A stretch of 64,000 nt of DNA, taken from positions 29,198 through 93,197 of IMG/VR virus record IMGVR_UViG_3300037189_018651; one strand, 5' to 3'. The position numbers were made by a program, and so were the translations under genes. Each line of letters starts with the position of its first letter. Position 1 is the stretch's first letter. The notes beneath the pieces are model-generated. The model saw only the letters and a list, made by a program, of their open reading frames with translations, was not told the DNA's origin and made no database searches. Shown in pieces: positions 49,846 through 57,210 of the stretch. The DNA is from a virus.

Positions 49846-52800
49846 ATGCCTTATACCTTTAATCCATTTACAGGTAATTTTGATGTAACAACATCTGATA
49901 CACCTTCTGTACCGTTAAGCAGTTATTTACCTCTCAGCGGTGGTATTGTAAGAGGTAACTTATCAATTGCAGGCAATCTATCTGCTTCAGGTGTAACAAC
50001 ATTCTTTTCTACAACCTATACAACAACAACATCTCTATCTGTTAACTCAACAGGTCCCGGTACTGCTGTTTATGTATATAAAGGTCCTATAGGAGGACCT
50101 GTAGCAGTTTTTAATTCTTCTACAGGTAGTAATTTACTTTATATCGATAATAACGCTACTTCGTCTAATACTGGTATTGTTGGTATTAACACAAATATAC
50201 CGAATAAAGCTTTAACAGTTGTTGGTGATATTAGTGCTACAGGTAGTATCAATGCTAGCACGATAAGTGTTAGTGGTAGTAGAGCAGCACAAGGTGCTCC
50301 AAATAACTACGATAGTTCAACCAACGGTTATTCTTTCGGTACAGATGGAGATACAGGTATCTTTAGTCCTATTATTAACCCAACTATTAATAACAATAGT
50401 GGTAACGGTGTTGTTTCTATATTTGGTAATGAGCAGGAATTATTACGCGCTGACGCTCCAAACGCTTTAGTTACTATCTTTAGAAAGATATCAGGTACTA
50501 ACGCTCTGTTTAATACAGTTACAGGTACACACTACGGTGATGGTTCTAATTTAACAGGAACATATCCTGCTAATCAGTTAAGCGTAAACTCACTCGTTAC
50601 TAATACAAGTGGTAGCTGGAATAGTGCTTATACTTCTACAACTGCTATTAATCTCAGTACAGGCAACTGGAATAATACAACTAATCAAGTTAATGCAAGT
50701 TCCTCAAAATGGAACGCTGCTTACAATTCAACAGTAGCTATTAACCTTAGTACAGGTCTTTGGAATAATGCTGTATCTAATCTTGATAATACATATACAA
50801 AAATTATCAATTCACCTATAGTGTACGGTTCTGGTACAAGTTCAATACAACCTACTAACGGTACAAATAATTCTTCAGGTTATTTTACAACTATTAATGG
50901 TGGTATACAAAACGCTGCATCAAATAACTTTTCAGTAGTTGGTGGTGGTACCACTAATAAAGCCTTAAATGATTATGCTGTAGTAGCAGGTGGTGGTAGT
51001 AATTGTGCTACAGGGCCTTCTTCATCTGTTCTTGGTGGTCAAAGCAATACAGCATCTGGTCGTTATACTTCAATTGGTGGTGGATGTAGTAACGTAGCAG
51101 GAGCTGATAATTCTTATATTGTAGGCGGGCAAAATAACATTACAAGTTATAATAACACATTTATTATAGGTTCGAACATAGCTACACCAGCTGCAAATTA
51201 CACATATGTTAATAACATATCCTCTCAGGGGATAGTAGCTGCAAATGGCGGTAATAGTAACAATTGGAATAGCGCTTATTCAGCTACCTTAAGTTCAGGT
51301 ACTTGGAACAATACAACTAATCAAGTCAATACAAGTGCTTCAAACTGGAATAATGCTTACGTTCTTGCAACAAGCTATCAAAATACATCTGGTTCTTTTG
51401 CTACAAATAGTTTAGTAAATTCTGCTTCTAGTAATTTAACAACAACAATAAACAGTGTTTCTGGTTCACTGTTTACAATAGTTAATAATGTTTCAGGTAA
51501 CCTTAATACAACAATTAGTAATACATCTTCTCAGCTTGTATTAACAACAACTCTTCGTAACGTATCAAGCTCTCTTGTTACAGCAATTAATAATGTTTCA
51601 AGTAATCTTAATACAACAATTAGTAATACATCTTCTCAGCTTGTATTAACTACCACATTCGTAAATACTACAGGGTCGCTTATCTCAACTATTAATAGTG
51701 TTTCAGGTAGCCTTAATACAGCTATTAATAGTGCGTCCTCGCAATTACTATTAACAACAATATATCAAAACGCTTCCGGTTCGTTTGCAACAAATAGTAA
51801 TGTAAGATCTATTTCAAGCTCTATACTTTCAACAGTTAATAGTGTTTCAGGTAATCTCACATCTATTATCAATAGTGCCTCGTCGCTACTATTACCTATA
51901 ACAACATATCAAAACACATCTAGTAATTACGTTCAATACACAGACATTAATAGTGTTTCAGGTAATTGGGATGCCGCTTATAGCGTAGCTACAGACTATC
52001 AAAGTGCATCTAGCAATTACGTACAGTATACAGACATTAATAGTGTTTCAGGTAATTGGGATGCTGCTTATAATAGATTATCAACTATTCCGTATACAAC
52101 TTCTACAACTTCGATATTACCTGTTAGCGGTAGCAATACTGCTTCTGGTGGTTATAGTAACATACTTGGAGGTGTAGGTAACTACATTGAAGCAGATTGC
52201 GCATTTATCGGCGGCGGTCAAAACAACTGCATTGACGGTGCTCGTTCTGTTATCGTCGGTGGTGGTGGTGTTAATCCTGCTAATAACAACCCTCGAGGGG
52301 ATGGTAACTATGCCGGTGGTACATATTCGGTAATTGTCGGTGGTGTAGGTAATTCTGTTCTCGGTGACGGTGGTATTATTGTTGGTGGTATTCAAAATAC
52401 AGCATGTAACCATGCTTTTGTCGGAGGCGGTTTCAACAATACAGCTTCAGGTGACTACTCTTCAATTATAGGTGGTAGTAATAACTGCACTAACGGTCAA
52501 GCAAATACCTTTATTGTTGGTTCAAATATTACCGCTACTGCAAATGATTATACGTATGTAAATAACTTATCGAGTCAAGGTGTTGTATCTGCAGCGTATT
52601 TCTACGGTGACGGAAGCAACCTTATCGGTGCATCATTACCGGGTCAATCAGCTGTTAATACTGTTGTTAGAGAAAGCAGTGGTAACTGGAACAGCGCTTA
52701 CACGTACTTGAACAGTGCTACAGCAAATACACTAACACTTAATAATTTATCTATCGGTGGTTCAATATATCTGCAAGGGTCAGCGTATGCTGTATCAACA

Positions 52801-53388
52801 AGTCAGTTAGTTGTAGGTAACCCTATCATATATCTATCACAAGATAACCCAGGAGACAGTTACGATATTGGTTTTGTAGGGCATAACGTTGTTAATAACA
52901 CCTACAGTCATACAGGTCTGTTAAGAACTCACGGAGCAGGTAACCCAGGTACGTGGTATCTGTTTAGTAGTATGGTTACTGAACCAAGCAGTAACAACGT
53001 AGCAGGTAATAATAAAGTTATCGATACGCTCGTTGCTAATGTTTCAGGTGATGGCTCGAAACTCTTTAATTTAGACTCAACAAAGCTAACAGGTCTATCA
53101 GCTAATAATTGGAATAGTATTACTACCGCTTACCAGAATACTTCTGGTAATTTCTTAACTAATACTAACTTCTTAACCGCTTACACAAACAATACAACAC
53201 TTAACACTTTAACAGGTAGTTTATTGCCAACTAGTACATATCAAAATACTTCAGGTGTGTTTGTAAAGAGTGATACAACAACCACAACATCGTCAAGCGC
53301 TGTTAAAAATATGGTTATATTACCTTATACTGTTTATACAGCTCCAGGCTTTACTGCAGACCCTAATACGGTTTATATATTAGTATAA
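49846..53388 (+). CDS. Giant trimeric fibre: YadA-head-like repeats and coiled-coil repeats
   Basis: 1180 residues, the largest protein of the window. N-terminus MPYTFNPFTGNFD (shared module). Two blocks (about 340-445 and 755-915) have YadA/Hia-like head repeats of the form GG..N.ASG.YS.I.GG..N, ending IVGSNI. Between them (about 500-750) is a long repeat region of SVSGN(L/W)...I.N.SS, predicted trimeric coiled coil. The C-terminal domain (about 965-1090) with DNPGDSYDIGFVGHN is duplicated in 53833-54468. Role: long receptor-binding fibre, built like a trimeric autotransporter adhesin. Confidence 0.78.
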   Translation: MPYTFNPFTGNFDVTTSDTPSVPLSSYLPLSGGIVRGNLSIAGNLSASGVTTFFSTTYTTTTSLSVNSTGPGTAVYVYKGPIGGPVAVFNSSTGSNLLYIDNNATSSNTGIVGINTNIPNKALTVVGDISATGSINASTISVSGSRAAQGAPNNYDSSTNGYSFGTDGDTGIFSPIINPTINNNSGNGVVSIFGNEQELLRADAPNALVTIFRKISGTNALFNTVTGTHYGDGSNLTGTYPANQLSVNSLVTNTSGSWNSAYTSTTAINLSTGNWNNTTNQVNASSSKWNAAYNSTVAINLSTGLWNNAVSNLDNTYTKIINSPIVYGSGTSSIQPTNGTNNSSGYFTTINGGIQNAASNNFSVVGGGTTNKALNDYAVVAGGGSNCATGPSSSVLGGQSNTASGRYTSIGGGCSNVAGADNSYIVGGQNNITSYNNTFIIGSNIATPAANYTYVNNISSQGIVAANGGNSNNWNSAYSATLSSGTWNNTTNQVNTSASNWNNAYVLATSYQNTSGSFATNSLVNSASSNLTTTINSVSGSLFTIVNNVSGNLNTTISNTSSQLVLTTTLRNVSSSLVTAINNVSSNLNTTISNTSSQLVLTTTFVNTTGSLISTINSVSGSLNTAINSASSQLLLTTIYQNASGSFATNSNVRSISSSILSTVNSVSGNLTSIINSASSLLLPITTYQNTSSNYVQYTDINSVSGNWDAAYSVATDYQSASSNYVQYTDINSVSGNWDAAYNRLSTIPYTTSTTSILPVSGSNTASGGYSNILGGVGNYIEADCAFIGGGQNNCIDGARSVIVGGGGVNPANNNPRGDGNYAGGTYSVIVGGVGNSVLGDGGIIVGGIQNTACNHAFVGGGFNNTASGDYSSIIGGSNNCTNGQANTFIVGSNITATANDYTYVNNLSSQGVVSAAYFYGDGSNLIGASLPGQSAVNTVVRESSGNWNSAYTYLNSATANTLTLNNLSIGGSIYLQGSAYAVSTSQLVVGNPIIYLSQDNPGDSYDIGFVGHNVVNNTYSHTGLLRTHGAGNPGTWYLFSSMVTEPSSNNVAGNNKVIDTLVANVSGDGSKLFNLDSTKLTGLSANNWNSITTAYQNTSGNFLTNTNFLTAYTNNTTLNTLTGSLLPTSTYQNTSGVFVKSDTTTTTSSSAVKNMVILPYTVYTAPGFTADPNTVYILV
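51484..51654 (+). repeat. Internal direct repeat, 105-bp offset, in fibre coiled-coil region
   Basis: Copies at about 51484-51549 and 51589-51654 share an almost identical 66-bp stretch (AATAATGTTTCA..., ...CAGCTTGTATTAAC). The offset of 105 bp keeps the reading frame (35 codons). Confidence 0.8.
51907..52072 (+). repeat. Internal direct repeat, 90-bp offset, in fibre coiled-coil region
   Basis: Copies at 51907-51982 and 51997-52072 encode SSNYVQYTDINSVSGNWDAAY twice, with near-identical DNA. The 30-codon offset permits in-frame length change by recombination. Confidence 0.85.
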
Positions 53389-53391
53389 ATA
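53384..53391 (+). promoter_or_regulatory. T4-late-type promoter box TATAAATA
   Basis: Exact box overlapping the end of the giant fibre gene and lying 10 nt before the ATG at 53402, giving the second base/shaft pair its own promoter. Confidence 0.7.
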
Positions 53392-53401
53392 AGATAAAAA
53401 T

Positions 53402-53830
53402 ATGCCTACATTTACTCCTACTTTAACGTGTAATCCTAATTATCCTTCTTATAATGTAGGACAAGCAGAAACAAATTCTTGGATACCACAGAGTAGCCCG
53501 GATGCTAATAGAGCTATTTTTGCGCGAGCAACTTATCTAGTAAATCCTCAAGATATTAAAGTATCCCTTTCTGCTGATAATATTAATGTTGATTTAAACA
53601 GTGTGGTATCTGAAATTAATACACTCAACGGTATATCAACTCAAATACCAGGGTTTGCGTTACCTACATTTACAAAATTTACACCTACATATTACGGTTC
53701 TACGAACAATTTTCAAACTGTTCAGTATTTTAATAACGGTACATTAGTAGCTACTCTGAGTTTTACATATGTCGGGGGTGTGCCTAATACAAACGACGCT
53801 CTTATTGAAAGCGCTACAAGAATAGTTTAA
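53402..53830 (+). CDS. AETYSW-module protein, second copy
   Basis: A 142-residue paralogue of 49488-49841: NYPSYNVGQAETNSWIP, RAIFARATYLVNPQDI, then an inserted ~25-residue segment (SLSADNINVDLNSVVSEINTL) absent from the first copy, and FALPTFTKFTPTYYG plus GTLVATLSFTYV. Ends 2 nt before an FNPFTGNFD fibre, repeating the arrangement of the first pair. Confidence 0.66.
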   Translation: MPTFTPTLTCNPNYPSYNVGQAETNSWIPQSSPDANRAIFARATYLVNPQDIKVSLSADNINVDLNSVVSEINTLNGISTQIPGFALPTFTKFTPTYYGSTNNFQTVQYFNNGTLVATLSFTYVGGVPNTNDALIESATRIV

Positions 53831-53832
53831 TT

Positions 53833-54468
53833 ATGCCGTATAAGTTCAATCCATTTACAGGTAACTTTGATTATACTACTGGTAGCGGTACACTGTCATT
53901 GCCTTTAACAGGGGGTATATTAACTGGTAGTTTATCAGTTAGCAGTGACTTAACAGTAGGTGGTTCTCTTTATTTGCAAGGATCATCATATACTGTTACA
54001 ACAAGCTATTTGAGTGTTGCCAATCCTGTTATATATCTTTCACAGAGTAATCCCGGAGACAACTTTGATATAGGCTTTGTCGGTCACAATGTAGTTAACA
54101 GCGTCTACGGTCATACAGGTCTCCTGAGAACTCATAACATTGGTAACCCAGGGGTATGGTATCTGTTTAGTAGTATGGCTACTGAACCGAGCGCTAATTC
54201 AGTAGCTTCTAATAATAAGGTTATTGATACACTTGTTGCTAATGTTTCCGGTGATGGGTCAAAACTCTTTAATTTAGACTCAACAAAGCTAACAGGTCTA
54301 TCAGCTAATTACTGGAATAGTACATATAATAATACAGTAGTTAGTAAACCTGAACTTGTTAATACTACCGGTGTCGGTACTGTTAAAAACATAGTAACAA
54401 TACCGTATGTAACTTATAATGCAGGAGGTTTTGCAATTGACCCTAATACGGTTTATATATTAATATAA
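53833..54468 (+). CDS. Short FNPFTGNFD fibre, derivative of the giant fibre
   Basis: A 211-residue protein: N-terminal MPYKFNPFTGNFDYTTG directly joined to the duplicated C-terminal domain (TVGGSLYLQGS..., NPGDNFDIGFVGHN, GDGSKLFNLDS), ending FAIDPNTVYILI just as the 1180-residue protein ends TADPNTVYILV. It equals the giant fibre with its head and coiled-coil repeats removed, so the two may compete for one docking site. Confidence 0.75.
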   Translation: MPYKFNPFTGNFDYTTGSGTLSLPLTGGILTGSLSVSSDLTVGGSLYLQGSSYTVTTSYLSVANPVIYLSQSNPGDNFDIGFVGHNVVNSVYGHTGLLRTHNIGNPGVWYLFSSMATEPSANSVASNNKVIDTLVANVSGDGSKLFNLDSTKLTGLSANYWNSTYNNTVVSKPELVNTTGVGTVKNIVTIPYVTYNAGGFAIDPNTVYILI

Positions 54469-54469
54469 T

Positions 54470-55546
54470 ATGATTACCGATAATATTGTTAACGCTTTTG
54501 TTGGTACGTCTCCTATATCTGCAATATACGCAGGTAATACACTTGTATGGCCTTGTAATTTTATTAATGTTACAGCTCCTGCTACTGTTTCTACTCTATA
54601 CACTGGTAAGTATGGGTTGAATATAGGAGGTACAGGTAGTTACGTAGTAACTAATACCTCTAATACATATAGATGTGGTACTAATATACTCAGTGGTGTT
54701 ACACTAACAGTATCAGGAAGTAGTACGTCATTTACATCTACTGGGACATTAACAGCTGGTCCTTTAGGTATCGGTACATTAACAATGAGTAATAGTAGCG
54801 GGTTATCAGGTACTCATGGTATAACTACTACTCTCTATAATAAAATAAACATACCTACTGGTAATACGGTTAATTTTTACACCGGTGGAAATACTAACTC
54901 AGTATTTATTGTAGCAGGTAATCTATATGGCGGAGGAACTATAAACCATATAGTACCGAACGGTTTACCCGCTAGTAGTTACCCTAATCTATATCTTTCA
55001 GGTAATAATTCTTCTTTTACTGGAGTATTTAGTAGCTCAAATATATCTTACTCAAGATTAAAATTTACTAGTTTGAATGCAGGTAGTTCAGCCGCACGTT
55101 GGGTTTTTAATAACTCTGACCGTACTAATAATACCAATGAAGATTCAGTCGGGTTTGCCTTTAATACAGGTACTACTGGTACTATACGGTTAGGAACTTT
55201 AGAAGGAACAGGTAGTTTAAGAGGTGATACAACTAACGGTAATATTACGCTTGCTGTTGGTGAGTACAATACTAACTTTATTTTTAAAGGTCTTTTATCC
55301 AATAAAGGTGCTAGATTAAGCCTACTAAAAGTAGGAACTAGTACTATGACAATATCTAGTAATAATAACTACATCGGTGGCACAACGGTTGCTTCAGGTA
55401 CTTTATCAGCTGCTTCAGGATATTCAACCGCTTTCGGTACAGGTACGATATTTGTAAGTGCTGGTGCTTATCTTTTCCAGGGAAGCACTACAAACACAGT
55501 AAGTGCAGCACCCGGAGCTATAGTAAACGGAGCTTTAATTATATAA
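54470..55546 (+). CDS. Beta-helix adhesin with autotransporter-type (PATR) repeat
   Basis: A 358-residue Ser/Thr/Gly/Asn-rich beta protein. N-terminus MITDNIVNAFVGTSPISAIYAGNTLVWP is a short start seen on phage fibres (.I.NAYVG...I..IY.G..LVWP). Near the C-terminus, LLKVGTSTMTISSNNNYIGG followed by TTVASGTLSAASG matches the autotransporter passenger repeat (K.G.GTLTLSG.N.Y.GGTTV..GTL). Probably a right-handed beta-helix. It overlaps the opposing gp15 gene by 8 nt. Confidence 0.66.
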   Translation: MITDNIVNAFVGTSPISAIYAGNTLVWPCNFINVTAPATVSTLYTGKYGLNIGGTGSYVVTNTSNTYRCGTNILSGVTLTVSGSSTSFTSTGTLTAGPLGIGTLTMSNSSGLSGTHGITTTLYNKINIPTGNTVNFYTGGNTNSVFIVAGNLYGGGTINHIVPNGLPASSYPNLYLSGNNSSFTGVFSSSNISYSRLKFTSLNAGSSAARWVFNNSDRTNNTNEDSVGFAFNTGTTGTIRLGTLEGTGSLRGDTTNGNITLAVGEYNTNFIFKGLLSNKGARLSLLKVGTSTMTISSNNNYIGGTTVASGTLSAASGYSTAFGTGTIFVSAGAYLFQGSTTNTVSAAPGAIVNGALII

Positions 55547-56543
55547 AACCGTACCCAGCAGGGTTTGATACAATAACCTTTGTATCTGATGAAACATTAT
55601 ACGGTAAATCTATTAAGATGTTAGTTTCACTTGTTACGTTATAAGCTGAAGTCGGTAACAAAGTAGCATTAAAAGCAGGGTTACCTGCAGATAGTGAATG
55701 AGACGCTGAGAAGGGATTATAAAGAGTTGATATATCTGCAACACTATCACCTGATAGATATACAGCGTCGACATTAAAGAATGATTTACCTAAAACATCA
55801 AATGAGTTATTGAAGTAATTGTATATAACTCTCTTAGGCTGAGGTATAGCCGATATCATAAACTCATCAGTTATATTTGGATCAGCTGTATATAGAGTAG
55901 CAAGCTTCTTAGTGAGATTGTAGTCTGTATGTATCTTAAAGATGTTACCGTCAGATTCAGGCATTGCCTTAAATAGCCATCCTTTAAATGTAAAAGAAGT
56001 ATCTCCCTGAACACGAGCTATTTGACTAGAAGGACCATCGGTAGGGTATTGGGAATTAATTGTACCAGACCAATAGACAGAACTTCTAATTTCATAATCA
56101 GGTACATTCGGTACACGCCAAGATATCTCGATATAAGGATCAAAATAAGGAGCAAAGTTTGTAATAATTTGATCGAAATCTTTTTGATAGCGAGTAAGAA
56201 TTGACATATTAATAGTCAAATCAATAGGTACAGGCTGTAATAAACGATTGGAGAATCTACGATCTTGTCCTGCAATATAGGAACCTTTAATCTTATTAAA
56301 GACTCTGCTCTGATCTCTTGTTATACCTCCGTTAGAAACAGATACAACAGGTAGCTGAATGTTTTGTGCTTTATCGAGAAGATCTAGTAATACACGCTGT
56401 TTAGGTGCATATAGAAAACGTACCTTAATTTGATCTTGTACATCTTTTTGATTGTTAAACCTCTTAACAATAATATTATCCATGGCAGACATGAACATGG
56501 TAAACATTGTTTCAAGTTCAAAATCAAAGGTATAATTTTCCAT
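55539..56543 (-). CDS. 15: Proximal tail sheath stabiliser gp15-like
   Basis: A 334-residue protein with the gp15 core: MFMSAMDNIIVKR, IKVRFLYAPKQRVLLDLLD, QLPVVSVSNGGITRDQSRVFNKI, VPIDLTINMSILTRYQKDFDQIITNFAPYFDPYIEISW, and GDTSFTFKGWLFK. Gp15 caps the tail tube and sheath before head joining. The C-terminal ~120 residues are beta-rich and look added relative to T4 gp15 (272 aa). It lies in the middle of fibre genes rather than beside the gp14-like gene. Confidence 0.82.
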   Translation of the reverse strand: MENYTFDFELETMFTMFMSAMDNIIVKRFNNQKDVQDQIKVRFLYAPKQRVLLDLLDKAQNIQLPVVSVSNGGITRDQSRVFNKIKGSYIAGQDRRFSNRLLQPVPIDLTINMSILTRYQKDFDQIITNFAPYFDPYIEISWRVPNVPDYEIRSSVYWSGTINSQYPTDGPSSQIARVQGDTSFTFKGWLFKAMPESDGNIFKIHTDYNLTKKLATLYTADPNITDEFMISAIPQPKRVIYNYFNNSFDVLGKSFFNVDAVYLSGDSVADISTLYNPFSASHSLSAGNPAFNATLLPTSAYNVTSETNILIDLPYNVSSDTKVIVSNPAGYGFI

Positions 56544-56567
56544 TTATATTATTTAAGAAGAATTCCA

Positions 56568-56596
56568 TTGCATTTATTCATTCAAGACTGTAATAT
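56568..56596 (+). promoter_or_regulatory. Sigma70-like promoter TTGCAT-N17-TAATAT
   Basis: TTGCAT (56568-56573) and TAATAT (56591-56596), 17 nt apart, ending 6 nt before the ATG at 56603. Predicts a leaderless transcript. Confidence 0.62.
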
Positions 56597-56602
56597 CGTG
56601 GC

Positions 56603-57208
56603 ATGACATTTAATCCTAGAGATCACGCCCTTAAGCTAGCAGAAGAAAATGACAAGTATTCTCTTAAGAGAGCTATTAATAAGTTTCTTAGAGATAAATT
56701 CGATATCTATCACTATAAGGATCTTATACCTTTTCGTTACTGGATGCTCTATACTGAAAAGATCCGTCCTATTTGGTCACCATCTCATTCACGTATCCGT
56801 AAAGCAATTCCTCGTTCATGGATGGATGTTTCAACACTTATTGAAAATGTTAATTTTGAGTTTATTAAGTCGTTCTACGAAGAAGAATATAAAGCAGATA
56901 CAGTAGACTGGGAAGCTTCTAGTGAAAAGCATGCCGAGTTTGCTCGCTGGCTTGAAGCATCGTACAAATATATTACTGATATACGTCCAACGCTTGAAAA
57001 GCAGATGTGGGATTCTTATCCACCAACTCGCTCTATTAGTGACTGTTTTTCAGATCTTAAAGAAGATAACTACGGACGTAAGTATTACGAGTGGATTCCT
57101 TCAAATGCAGATTACTCTGAGGTAAATCGACTTGAGAAGCTTATCGAAGATACTGATACGAAGCTACTTACTGAGTTTATTCAATACAGACAGTTCTTTT
57201 GGACTTGA
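56603..57208 (+). CDS. Conserved phage protein of unknown function, probable early gene
   Basis: A 201-residue soluble helical protein rich in Trp/Tyr (RYWMLYTEKIRPIWSP, IPRSWMDVSTLIENVNFEFIKSF, KYYEWIPSNADYSEV). No catalytic motif seen. It stands alone on the plus strand between two minus-strand virion genes and has its own sigma70-like promoter, so it is probably expressed early. Function unassigned. Confidence 0.65.
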   Translation: MTFNPRDHALKLAEENDKYSLKRAINKFLRDKFDIYHYKDLIPFRYWMLYTEKIRPIWSPSHSRIRKAIPRSWMDVSTLIENVNFEFIKSFYEEEYKADTVDWEASSEKHAEFARWLEASYKYITDIRPTLEKQMWDSYPPTRSISDCFSDLKEDNYGRKYYEWIPSNADYSEVNRLEKLIEDTDTKLLTEFIQYRQFFWT

Positions 57209-57210
57209 TA

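Larger units (their letters stand above)
52750..54320 (+). repeat. Gene-scale duplication of the fibre C-terminal domain (1203-bp offset)
   Basis: Segments about 52750-53117 and 53953-54320 encode the same ~120-residue domain (GGS.YLQGS.Y..., NPGD..DIGFVGHNVVN, GLLRTH, YLFSSM.TEPS). Toward the 3' ends DNA identity is nearly complete, with ACTCTTTAATTTAGACTCA and following bases the same in both, so the event is recent or maintained by conversion. Confidence 0.88.
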
